Shown one piece after another: positions 27,874-36,948 of a DNA stretch of 37,048 nt. The notes below the pieces were generated by a model. It had not been told where the DNA came from, did no database searches, and saw only the letters and a program-made list of their open reading frames with translations. The DNA is taken from the NCBI GenBank assembly GCA_030682615.1, contig JAUXNY010000016.1:1-37048 (forward strand). Direction: 5' to 3'. This DNA comes from Candidatus Aquicultor sp. (GTDB lineage Bacteria > Actinomycetota > Aquicultoria > Aquicultorales > Aquicultoraceae). Every line of letters begins with the position of its first letter. The first letter of the stretch is position 1. A program made the position numbers and the translations under genes.

Positions 27874-29082
27874 ATGAACGTGACTATATTACTTGAATCT
27901 AGGTTTGATCGCACGCCCGACGGGGCGGTTTGGACACGAACAACATTTTCATACACGGCATGGTCTCGGTATTTAGATGTCTTTGATGAGGTGCGCGTCG
28001 TAGCCCGAGTACGCGATGTAGCCGAGGCGCCATCAGACGGGAAGCGTGTTGACGGTGACAGAGTATCGTGTGTAGCTGTGCCATATTATATAGGACCATG
28101 GCAGTATATTTTGCACTACCAGAGTATCAAGAGGGTCGTTAAGAAAGCTGTCGAGCAGGCCGATGCCGTCGTCCTCCGTATTTCGTCACCGATAGCCAGA
28201 ATCGCCTCCCCGCTCATGCGAAAGAATGGAAACCCCTACGCCGTTGAAGTCGCCGCAGACCCTTATGACGTTTTCTCCCCGGGTTCGGTAGACCATCCGC
28301 TGAGGCCGGTATTCCGCAGGCTTTTTACCTGGCAGACGCAGCGACAATGTCGGGAAGCATGCGCAGCATCCTACGTCACCTCACACGCCCTCCAGCGGCG
28401 TTATCCATGTCCTCAGTATTCTGTCGGGATATCGGATGTGGTTCTACTAGACGAAGCCTTTGTCCAAAATAAGAAGCGCGTCTTCGAGAGTTCGCGTACA
28501 ACAGAACTCATCTTCGTTGGCACTCTTGAACAACTCTATAAGGCGCCGGACATATTGATAGAAGCCGTCGGAATGTGTGTCCGCAAGGGCCTAGATATTA
28601 AGCTGGCTTTTGTTGGCGACGGTCGACAGATGCCGGCGCTCCAAGACAAGGTGGCAGTGCTTGGCTTAAATGACCGAATTGAATTTCTCGGTAACCTTCA
28701 GGCCGGAGAAGCCGTACGAGCACAGCTCGACCAGGCCGATTTATTCGTTCTTCCGTCGAGGCAAGAAGGATTGCCTCGTGCTCTAGTTGAGGCCATGGCC
28801 CGCGGCTTGCCGTGTATAGGCTCAACCGTAGGAGGCATACCCGAGCTTCTGCCGCCAGAAGATTCAGTGCCTTCCGGCGATGCTGGCGCACTGGCCGACA
28901 AAATTCGAGAGATGATCACAGACCAAAAGCGAATGGTCGATGCTTCAAACCGGAATCTAGACAAGGCTTCGGAGTACAGGGAAGAGCTTCTGCAGAAGAA
29001 AAGGATAGAGTTCTACCGATATGTCGAAGAGGCGACCCGGCAAGCTAAGTCGATCCACGAAGTGTCTTTGGCGGGGTCGTAG
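27874..29082 (+). CDS. GT4-family glycosyltransferase
   Basis: ELIFVGTLEQLYKAPDILIEAV, FVLPSRQEGLPRALVEAMARGLPCIGSTVGGIPELL. Confidence 0.9.
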   Translation: MNVTILLESRFDRTPDGAVWTRTTFSYTAWSRYLDVFDEVRVVARVRDVAEAPSDGKRVDGDRVSCVAVPYYIGPWQYILHYQSIKRVVKKAVEQADAVVLRISSPIARIASPLMRKNGNPYAVEVAADPYDVFSPGSVDHPLRPVFRRLFTWQTQRQCREACAASYVTSHALQRRYPCPQYSVGISDVVLLDEAFVQNKKRVFESSRTTELIFVGTLEQLYKAPDILIEAVGMCVRKGLDIKLAFVGDGRQMPALQDKVAVLGLNDRIEFLGNLQAGEAVRAQLDQADLFVLPSRQEGLPRALVEAMARGLPCIGSTVGGIPELLPPEDSVPSGDAGALADKIREMITDQKRMVDASNRNLDKASEYREELLQKKRIEFYRYVEEATRQAKSIHEVSLAGS

Positions 29083-29335
29083 CATGGCGGATTATTATTT
29101 TTGTCTCAACCAAAGGTATCATGGGCTGCATGCTACCAGGCGGGATTTAGACTGGGCGTTCGCGATAGACGCGCCGCTCGCTAGGGAAGAAGGGTTTGCG
29201 ATATGTAAGCTACACCTACATCTTGCCGTCGGCAATAGCCTATGCATATCTAGGAATGGTGATCGACACAGGTACAGGGTTTGACGTTGAGACCGATACT
29301 CTGAGAGGCGGTCGGTGATGAACAGGGGATTTTAA

Positions 29336-30499
29336 ATGAGCAGTGTGTTGTTTGTGACAACGGTCTCGCGTACTTTGAGGGCTTTCTTGCTGCCTTTTGC
29401 GCAGCATTTTCGCGCTCAAGGATGGAGGGTGGACGCGGCGGCAAGCGGGGTGTCGGAATGCGATGATTGCCGGCCCGTCTTCGACAACGTTTATGATATA
29501 GAGTGGTCGCGCGACCCGAAGAACCCAGCGAATTTTCTGCATGCACCTCGAACGATTCGCGAAATCGTCGAACGTGGAGAGTATGATATAGTCCATGTCC
29601 ACACGCCGATAGCTGCTTTTGTCACACGCTATGCGTTGCGCAAGTCGCGAAATCATGGCGGCCCAAAAATAATCTATACGGCGCACGGTTTTCACTTCCA
29701 TAAAGGTGGGCCGGCGCTTACCAACGGCGTCTTTCTCGGTATAGAACGGTTAGCCGGACACTGGACCGATTACCTTGTTGTGATGAACGAAGATGATCAC
29801 GAGGCTGCGCACAGGTATCGTATCTTGCCCGGCGAACGCATCCATTACATGCATGGTATTGGCGTAGACACAGAGTTGTTCTCACCCGACCGGATTTCGG
29901 ACGAGGAGGTCTCCAGGGTGCGCGCCGAGATCGGCATCGGCAACGCGGAGCTGCTATTTCTGATGGTCGGGGAGTTTATCCCACGAAAGCGCCACCATGA
30001 TGCGCTCGAGGCTTTTGCGCGCTTAAAACACTCGCAAGCACATCTGGCGCTAGCTGGCCGGGGGCCATTGCGAGCGGACATGGAAACCCTAGCTGATCGA
30101 CTCGGCATAACGCACAAGGTGCATTTCCTCGGTTACCGCAGGGATATACCGCGTCTTATCAGGTCATCGCAAGCGGTACTTTTACCCTCTGCCCAGGAGG
30201 GGTTGCCGCGCAGCGCCATGGAGGCGCTGAGTCTCGGCGTGCCGGTTATAGGCTCGGATATCCGGGGAACGCGAGACTTGCTCGCCGACAATTGCGGGCT
30301 TCTTATGCGCGTGGGTGATATCGATGGTCTTGCCGAGGCGATGACCTGGATTCTTGAGCATCCGGACGAGGCGAGAGCCATGGGGCAGCGGGGTCGAATT
30401 AAAATGAAGGGCGAGTACGACACTCGAAACATTGTTAAGTTGCACGCTCAGCTTTACGCTGACGCGTTAGGAGTTGGTCATGCGCATGCTAAAGTTTAA
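29336..30499 (+). CDS. GT4-family glycosyltransferase (EpsD-like)
   Basis: VLFVTTVSRTLRAFLLPFAQHF, IVHVHTPIAAFVTRYALRKSR, KIIYTAHGFHFHKGGP, LPSAQEGLPRSAMEALSLGVPVIGSDIRGTRDL. Confidence 0.92.
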   Translation: MSSVLFVTTVSRTLRAFLLPFAQHFRAQGWRVDAAASGVSECDDCRPVFDNVYDIEWSRDPKNPANFLHAPRTIREIVERGEYDIVHVHTPIAAFVTRYALRKSRNHGGPKIIYTAHGFHFHKGGPALTNGVFLGIERLAGHWTDYLVVMNEDDHEAAHRYRILPGERIHYMHGIGVDTELFSPDRISDEEVSRVRAEIGIGNAELLFLMVGEFIPRKRHHDALEAFARLKHSQAHLALAGRGPLRADMETLADRLGITHKVHFLGYRRDIPRLIRSSQAVLLPSAQEGLPRSAMEALSLGVPVIGSDIRGTRDLLADNCGLLMRVGDIDGLAEAMTWILEHPDEARAMGQRGRIKMKGEYDTRNIVKLHAQLYADALGVGHAHAKV

Positions 30500-31097
30500 G
30501 CGCCTAGCTGATTTTTGTATGGCCGTGCTGGGGCTAATCGTTCTATCACCGTTTCTATGTATACTCGCGGCACTCGTCCGCCTATATATAGGCTCACCCG
30601 TACTATTCCGGCAAGTGCGACCTGGTTTAAACGGCCGATATTTTACTCTAAGCAAATTCCGGACCATGAGCGACGCGAGAGACCGAGAAGGAAATTTGCT
30701 ACCGGATGCGCAACGCTTGACTAAATTCGGAAGTTTCTTGCGCAGCTCCAGTCTCGATGAACTCCCCGAGTTGTTAAATGTATTAAAAGGGGAGATGAGC
30801 ATCGTTGGACCGCGCCCCTTGCTCGTTGAATACCTTGACCGCTATAGCCCGGAGCAGGCTCGCAGGCATGAGGTCAGGCCGGGAGTAACCGGCTGGGCTC
30901 AGATAAATGGCCGAAATGCGATTACCTGGGACAACAAGTTTGTTCTTGATGTGTGGTATGTTGACAACTGGACGGTCTGGCTTGATGTGAAGATAATCGC
31001 ATTGACCATTCTTGCGGTCTTTAAGCGACAAGATATCAATGCCGAGGGATCTGCTACTATGCCGACGTTTCTGGGATCGGAGAAGGAACAAGCATGA
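30474..31097 (+). CDS. Undecaprenyl-phosphate sugar phosphotransferase (bacterial sugar transferase)
   Basis: GSPVLFRQVRPGLNGRYFTLSKFRTM, LRSSSLDELPELLNVLKGEMSIVGPRPLLVEYL, RHEVRPGVTGWAQINGRN. Confidence 0.95.
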   Translation: MVMRMLKFKRLADFCMAVLGLIVLSPFLCILAALVRLYIGSPVLFRQVRPGLNGRYFTLSKFRTMSDARDREGNLLPDAQRLTKFGSFLRSSSLDELPELLNVLKGEMSIVGPRPLLVEYLDRYSPEQARRHEVRPGVTGWAQINGRNAITWDNKFVLDVWYVDNWTVWLDVKIIALTILAVFKRQDINAEGSATMPTFLGSEKEQA

Positions 31098-31379
31098 TTG
31101 CAGAGTTTATCGAAGCAGGCCATGAGGTTTTTGATCTGGGTGGCGGCGTGGGCGGCAGCGGGGATCCTTTATTTCGATTCAAGGCAGGATTCTCAGTTGT
31201 TGTGCCGACTATTATACATACAGGATGATTCTTGATGAGCTAAAATATGAGTGGTTATCGGATGCAAAGAGAGAGCGAATCGCGCATGCGAATGATGCAA
31301 ACGGCTACCCCTTGTTCTTCCCGGCGTATCGTCGGCCAAGAAGTGCTGGAAGTTGCCAAGAACCTGATTTGAAAGGAGC
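31094..31379 (+). pseudogene. C-terminal remnant of a GNAT/FemAB-like acyltransferase, frameshifted
   Basis: MIAEFIEAGHEVFDLGGGVGGSGDPLFRFKAGFS then, in another frame, YYTYRMILDELKYEWLSDAKRERIAHANDANGYPLFFPAYRRP. Confidence 0.75.
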
Positions 31380-31388
31380 AGCGTTCTC

Positions 31389-32513
31389 ATGAACATATTG
31401 TTAACCTGTGCAGGGCGTCGTAATTATTTGGTCGATTATTTCAGAGAGGCGTTACATGGTCGCGGCAAGATATTTGCTGCCGACACAAATGCAGACGCAG
31501 CTGCACTACAAGAAGCCGATGATTATTTCCTGGTACCGCCTGTCGACGATTCAGAATATTTCGATAAATTGAGAGATATCTGCCGGTTACATCGAATAAG
31601 CCTTTTGATATCGCTTAATGATTTGGAACTTCCTCTTCTTGCACGGGAGCGCGGAAGCTTTCTTGAGATAGGGACTGTGCCGGTCATATCTTCGGCGGAG
31701 ATTATCGATATGTGCTTCGATAAATACAAAACGGACGAGTTCTTAAGGGCACATAATATTGCTGTTCCTTTGACATATACGACGCTAGAAGAGGCACAAG
31801 TAGCTCTTGAGCGAGGCGATATCGCATTTCCGCTAATAATCAAACCTCGTTGGGGTACTGCGTCGATTGGTATCGACTATATAGAAGATATCGGCGAGCT
31901 GGAACTTGCATATCGGCTAGCCAGAAAACGGATTACGAGAACCATTCTGGCGGAAGTGAGCAGGGGCGATATCGATAGGTCTATTCTGATACAAGAATGT
32001 ATTGCCGGCGAGGAGTTCTGTCTAGACATTACAAACGATTTGCAGGGTGACTATGTTTGCACTTTTGCAAAGCGCAAGCTCTCTAAGCGTGCCGGCGAGG
32101 CGGACAGGATGACTACAGTCAATGATGGCGAGCTAGATGCTTTAGGGGCGCTGATTGGAAGAACGCTTGGCCACACCGGGATTCTCGATTGTGACGTATT
32201 TAGACGTGACGGCAAGTGCTATTTAATCGATATTAACCCGCGCTTCGGCGGTGCCTATCCGTTTGCGCATGTGGCGGGGGCCAATATCCCCGCAGCGTTG
32301 ATCGCTTGGGCGAATGGTGAAAAGCCTGACTCAAACTGGCTAAGGGTCAGGCCGAACGTTACCTCATCCAAATGCGACCGGCTGGTTATTAGTGCTCACG
32401 GTTCGACACTTTCGGTTGATGAGCGGGGGAGTGCGCCAGGGTTGGCTGAGCTTCGAACCGGCGACCCCCGAGTTCGGGATAATGCGACAAGCGCAAAGGG
32501 TGAATCCCTGTGA
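31389..32513 (+). CDS. ATP-grasp domain protein (CarB/PylC-like)
   Basis: MNILLTCAGRRNYLVDYFREAL, FPLIIKPRWGTASIGIDYI, CYLIDINPRFGGAYPFAHVAG. Confidence 0.88.
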   Translation: MNILLTCAGRRNYLVDYFREALHGRGKIFAADTNADAAALQEADDYFLVPPVDDSEYFDKLRDICRLHRISLLISLNDLELPLLARERGSFLEIGTVPVISSAEIIDMCFDKYKTDEFLRAHNIAVPLTYTTLEEAQVALERGDIAFPLIIKPRWGTASIGIDYIEDIGELELAYRLARKRITRTILAEVSRGDIDRSILIQECIAGEEFCLDITNDLQGDYVCTFAKRKLSKRAGEADRMTTVNDGELDALGALIGRTLGHTGILDCDVFRRDGKCYLIDINPRFGGAYPFAHVAGANIPAALIAWANGEKPDSNWLRVRPNVTSSKCDRLVISAHGSTLSVDERGSAPGLAELRTGDPRVRDNATSAKGESL

Positions 32514-33727
32514 GTCTTTTGACTGATTTAGCCATCGATGGCGGGACTCCTATCCGCACCAAACCCTTCGCGCCGTGGCCTTGTTTTGAGCAAGACGAAA
32601 TCGAGGTGGTCGCGGTTGTCCTAGAATCCGGCAAGGTCAACTACTGGACGGGTGATGAAGGCCGGCTGTTTGAGCGCGAATTTGCGGCTTATACCGGCTG
32701 CGACTTTGCTGTGGCCTTGGCTAACGGGACCGTCGCGCTTGAGTTGGCGCTGTACGTTTTGGGTATCGGCCCGGGCGATGATGTCATCGTGACGAGCAGG
32801 ACGTTTATTGCATCGGCAAGCGCCATCGTTATGCGCGGCGCGACGCCCATTATGGCCGATGTCGATCCGGTGAGCCAGAACATAACCGCCGGGACCGTTG
32901 CTGCTGCCATGACTCCGAAGACGCGGGCGATAATAGCGGTGCACCTTGCGGGATGGCCGTGCGATATGGATTCCATCATGGAATTGGCCGGGAAACACGG
33001 CCTCAAAGTAATCGAAGACTGCGCCCAAGCGCATGGCGCTATGTATAAGGGGCGCCCGGTCGGTTCACTCGGCGACGTCGCCGCGTTCTCGTTCTGCCAG
33101 GATAAGATAATAACGACCGGTGGGGAAGGCGGTATGCTTACCACTAACGACAAAGACGTCTGGGAGAAAGCCTGGTCGTATAAGGATCACGGTAAGAGCT
33201 TTGACGCGGTATACAACCGCCAGCATCCACCGGGTTTTCGCTGGCTGCACGAATCTTTTGGAACTAATTGGCGGTTGACCGAGATGCAATCCGCGATTGG
33301 CAGGGTTGCACTTAAGAAACTCCCGGCTTGGGTGGAGACAAGGCGAAAGCACGCGGCAAAGCTTACCGAGTGTCTCGCACACGTCCCTTCGCTGAGAATT
33401 GCTGTCCCAACGAGTGAGTTCCATCACTCCTACTACAAGTTTTATGCTTTTGTGCGCCCGGAAAAGCTGCGCGAAGGGTGGAATCGTGACCGCATCGTGG
33501 AAGCCATCAACGCTGAGGGTATCCCATGCTCAACGGGGAGTTGTAGCGAGATATATCTCGAGAAAGCATTCGACAGGGACGGTCTTCGCCCGACTAAACG
33601 TCTCGAGGTGGCAAAAGAACTCGGCGAGACGAGCCTCATGTTTCTTGTTCATCCGACCCTGAGCGAAGAAGACATAGCCGATACATGCGCCGCAGTTGAG
33701 AAGGTCATGACTGTAGCTACGATGTAA
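32510..33727 (+). CDS. DegT/DnrJ/EryC1/StrS-family aminotransferase
   Basis: DFAVALANGTVALELALYVLGIGPGDDVIVTSRTF, VIEDCAQAHGA, GDVAAFSFCQDKIITTGGEGGML. Confidence 0.95.
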   Translation: MSLLTDLAIDGGTPIRTKPFAPWPCFEQDEIEVVAVVLESGKVNYWTGDEGRLFEREFAAYTGCDFAVALANGTVALELALYVLGIGPGDDVIVTSRTFIASASAIVMRGATPIMADVDPVSQNITAGTVAAAMTPKTRAIIAVHLAGWPCDMDSIMELAGKHGLKVIEDCAQAHGAMYKGRPVGSLGDVAAFSFCQDKIITTGGEGGMLTTNDKDVWEKAWSYKDHGKSFDAVYNRQHPPGFRWLHESFGTNWRLTEMQSAIGRVALKKLPAWVETRRKHAAKLTECLAHVPSLRIAVPTSEFHHSYYKFYAFVRPEKLREGWNRDRIVEAINAEGIPCSTGSCSEIYLEKAFDRDGLRPTKRLEVAKELGETSLMFLVHPTLSEEDIADTCAAVEKVMTVATM

Positions 33728-33728
33728 A

Positions 33729-33954
33729 CATCAGGGTTAGATGCGGATACTGCCAACAGCTCCTCACCCGTGACCTCTTTAGCCGCGCTAAATGAGAATA
33801 GTACATCCGCTGACAATTATACGATCGAAGACGCACGTAGCCAAAGGGATGCGCATCGGATATAGAGGTTTCTGCAATAATGTATAAGCCCAATAGCACA
33901 ACAGCTTGACATACAATAGGTCGAGAACTAGTGTTAAACCATGCTACAGAAACC
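33729..33954 (+). repeat. 226-bp direct repeat, copy 1 (contains RAYT 5' region relic)
   Basis: About 216/226 identical to 35680-35905, no gaps. Confidence 0.93.
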
Positions 33955-34603
33955 GGTTCTACTGGCATTTGTGTGGGTACATAGACAACTTGCCGCAGTG
34001 AAACAGGATAGCGATCCGGTAGTTGTCGAAGTTCCTAAAGCCCCTAGCCATGGCCTTGATTTGTTGAATCTTGCTGTTAAGCCCTTCGGCCACGGCGTTG
34101 GTGATCCGGTGCTTGAGATAGGTTATGACCCGGTTAAAGTGGCGCTCGATGGTCTTGGCGGCTTTGATCATGGAATCCAGCCGCGAGTGGGTGGCCCAGA
34201 AGAACCACTTGCGGAAGAACTTGGTCGCCGACTTAACGTAAGAATAATTCCAGAAATTGCCGAATGTCTCCTTGATCGCCCAGGCCCGGCCGACCTTAAG
34301 GCCGATATCCTTTAGCTCTTTAAACGAGGCTTTCTGGGCAGCTGTCCAATTGTTCGGGTTTGCCAACCACAGGTACTTGGTGCCGGCGAGAATGCCGCTG
34401 TCTTGACCTTTGAGGGCTTTGTGTTCTTGCCTTCTGACCTTATCCACGGCCTCGTTCAAGTATTTGGCGACATGGAACTTGTCGTGGACGATATCGGCTT
34501 TTGGCAACAGTTTGATCTTTCGGGCGTAGCCCCACCACGTGTATTCGTCACTATCCGTTGCCCTTGCGGGTGACTTTAGGTATCCTGGAGACACCAAGCG
34601 CAA
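33955..34603 (-). mobile_element. Truncated ISL3-family transposase and IS end
   Basis: ADIVHDKFHVAKYLNEAVDKVRRQEHKAL...GTKYLWLANPNNW...AWAIKETFGNFW...SRLDSMIKAAKTIERHF...NAVAEGLNSKIQQIKAMARGFRNFDNYRIAILFHCG = ISL3 DDE C-terminal part; N-terminal part missing. Confidence 0.88.
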
Positions 34604-34639
34604 CTACAGAAGGAAAATAGAGATATAGGAGAAAAATCG

Positions 34640-34987
34640 ATGGCCTTGTATTTGACTGAGATCGAGGAACAGGCTGTTAATGCTCTTAAAGAAAATTTAA
34701 TTAAACATCTACCAAATCACATCAGATCAATAACGCTTTTTGGTTCTAAGGCTCGGGGAGAAGGTGGCCCGTACTCTGATATTGATTTGCTTGTTACAGT
34801 GGATCAAGAAGAACTTGAGCTTTGGGACAAAATCCAAGAGATTTCAAGCGAAATTTCCATAGAGTATGATGTCCTTCTCTCGGTTAAAGTGATGGATTTA
34901 CCACATTTAGAATTATTAAGAAATGTTCAGAGCGGCTTTATCAGAAACATAGAAAAGGAAGGCTCTGTTATATGGAAAGCAGCCTAA
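34640..34987 (+). CDS. MNT-domain nucleotidyltransferase antitoxin
   Basis: SITLFGSKARGEGGPYSDIDLLV; AGGAG RBS; overlaps HEPN gene. Confidence 0.88.
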   Translation: MALYLTEIEEQAVNALKENLIKHLPNHIRSITLFGSKARGEGGPYSDIDLLVTVDQEELELWDKIQEISSEISIEYDVLLSVKVMDLPHLELLRNVQSGFIRNIEKEGSVIWKAA

Positions 34988-35373
34988 AAGAAAGAATCGC
35001 CAAAAGTCTTGAAAAGGCGAATGAGGCTCTTAAGGAAGCAGAAACGCTGTTACTACAAAAGCTATACGGAGGGACGGTATCAAGAAGCTACTATGCTGTT
35101 TTTCATGCTACTTGCGCTCTTCTCTTGATTAAAAATTTAGAGTTCTCTAAACATTCGGCAGTGATTGCTGCTTTTGGTCATCAATTTATAAGAGAGGGTT
35201 TGCTTGACAAAAAATACCATAAGATACTTATTGGTGCCTATGAAGCTAGGCAGCTTGCCGAATATGATATTTTTAAGAAAATAAACCCTGAATTTGCCGG
35301 CAAGATTTTTGAAGAAGCAAAAGAGTTTGTTTTAATGGCAGAAGAATACACGAAAGCTCATGCGGGAGGTTAG
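34972..35373 (+). CDS. HEPN-domain protein (UPF0332-like)
   Basis: KANEALKEAETLL...VSRSYYAVFHATCALLLIKNLEFSKHSAVIAAFGHQFIREG...ARQLAEYD. Confidence 0.88.
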   Translation: MESSLKERIAKSLEKANEALKEAETLLLQKLYGGTVSRSYYAVFHATCALLLIKNLEFSKHSAVIAAFGHQFIREGLLDKKYHKILIGAYEARQLAEYDIFKKINPEFAGKIFEEAKEFVLMAEEYTKAHAGG

Positions 35374-35679
35374 AAGCAACGTATCCCCAAACGCCCCCAA
35401 TTACAGCTAACGGTTCAACCGGCAAACCTACTACATGTCGAAAACGATCTGACTCAGGGCGCCATCATTGTATTCGAAGAGGCCTGCATTCGGGTTCGTT
35501 TTTTGCCCATTGGCGAAACCCAAGAATAAAGTGGACGGCTTAGCCCGGAATCAGTGGTTGATTTGGGTCGGCATACGCACCGGAACCAGCTGGTAGATTG
35601 GTTGCGCGGTGTCTGACACCCTGACTGACATTTCTTTTTGAAAACGCAGGCGAGATTGCCTTAGGCGAGGTCGACATAT

Positions 35680-35905
35680 CATCAGGGTTAGATGCGGATA
35701 CTGCCAACAGCTCTTCACCCGTGACCTCTCTAGCTGCGCTAAATGAGAATAGTACACCCGCTGACAATTATACGATCGAAGACGCACGTAGCCAAAGGGA
35801 CGCGCATCGGATATAGAGGTTTCTGCAATAATGTATAAGTCCAATAGCACAAAAACTTGACGTACAATAGGTCGAGAACTAGTGTTAAACCATGCTACAA
35901 AAACC
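35680..35905 (+). repeat. 226-bp direct repeat, copy 2
   Basis: Matches 33729-33954 with about 10 substitutions. Confidence 0.93.
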
Positions 35906-35948
35906 AAGGCTCGATGTATCAGGGATTGTGCACCGCATGCATTTTTGA
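35892..35948 (+). pseudogene. RAYT N-terminal remnant
   Basis: ATG CTA CAA AAA CCA AGG CTC GAT GTA TCA GGG ATT GTG CAC = MLQKPRLDVSGIVHRMHF*, versus MPRKPRLDAPGFVHHVIV of the RAYT at 15461. Confidence 0.8.
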
Positions 35949-36057
35949 TACGCAAGGCAAGCTTACTATAATCATATATTAAAGATAAAGTAATGTTAGC
36001 TTGGTAACATGAATAGAAACGATTAGAATTGGACATGTATTTCATAGGGAGACTGTC

Positions 36058-36279
36058 ATGGGAAGACATTTTATGATATGCGTTGACAACGGCGGTTACG
36101 AATCATCACTGGAGACAAGAAAACTCTATGAGGTGTTAACCGACACAGTGGCTGAAAAACATCAGCAGATAAGAGTCATTGATGAATCAGGCGAGGATTA
36201 TCTATATCCCGAAAGGTTTTTTGCTCCAGTAAGATTACCCCGTGTCACAAAAGAAAAGCTAGAATCGATAACGGCATAG
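36058..36279 (+). CDS. Small conserved-looking hypothetical protein
   Basis: MGRHFMICVDNGGYESSLETRKLYEVLTDTVAEKHQQIRVIDESGEDYLYPERFF...; RBS agggag upstream. Confidence 0.75.
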   Translation: MGRHFMICVDNGGYESSLETRKLYEVLTDTVAEKHQQIRVIDESGEDYLYPERFFAPVRLPRVTKEKLESITA

Positions 36280-36414
36280 TGCCAAACACGGTGCTTGGCA
36301 GTCAGCACGTCAAGGGTCAGACCTCATTACGTATCAGCCTACATTCCATCACTCCTATGCCGTATCGCCGTTATGTTGACGAACCCAAGCAAGAGCTTTA
36401 GTATCTGCAGTGAA

Positions 36415-36948
36415 ATGAATTCCTTAAAGAGCTTTAAAATATATCAAACCCTCGGCCGATGGCTTCTTGTCCTCATCTGCCTGACGGCAATTGCGTACCT
36501 CTCCGGCCAAACTTTTGCGGAGCAGGATTTACGACCCAAAATCCGTCAACAAGAGCGCATTGTCGAGGCGATCAAAAGTCTACCCGAGGTCGAGTTCACA
36601 TATAGTAGAAGATCGCTGAATAACCTGCGAAATCCGGTTGATTTTGCCCATTTCTGGATTCGAAAGGGCGCACACGTCTTCGTCTACGGCATCTTTGGGC
36701 TAGCGCTCTTGGCGGCATTGGGAGACCTGCGCGTGCGTTTTTGGAAGCGGTGGATGCTCGTTCTTGTGCTGGTATTTATCGTTGCCTCGGTAGATGAGTG
36801 GCACCAGTCAATTGTCGGCGATCGGACAGGTATGTTCAGGGACGCCATACTCGACGCGGCGGGCTTCGTAGTGGTCTCTAGTCTTGCGTTCTCGACGCGA
36901 ATCGCCACACGCCGTTTTGGCCGGAGCCGCCAGGACACGCCCGGCTAA
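36415..36948 (+). CDS. VanZ-like membrane protein
   Basis: DFAHFWIRKGAHVFVYGIFGLALLAAL, VDEWHQSIVGDRTGMFRDAILDAAG; start uncertain (ORF open from 36295). Confidence 0.82.
   Translation: MNSLKSFKIYQTLGRWLLVLICLTAIAYLSGQTFAEQDLRPKIRQQERIVEAIKSLPEVEFTYSRRSLNNLRNPVDFAHFWIRKGAHVFVYGIFGLALLAALGDLRVRFWKRWMLVLVLVFIVASVDEWHQSIVGDRTGMFRDAILDAAGFVVVSSLAFSTRIATRRFGRSRQDTPG

Noticed and set aside
33717-36069. Similar minus-strand ORFs 33717-33968 and 35551-36069 (SRPIV...AETSISDA.PFGYVRLRSYNCQR.YYSHLA)
   Set aside because: Their similarity is explained by the 226-bp direct repeat; nothing suggests coding on the minus strand.
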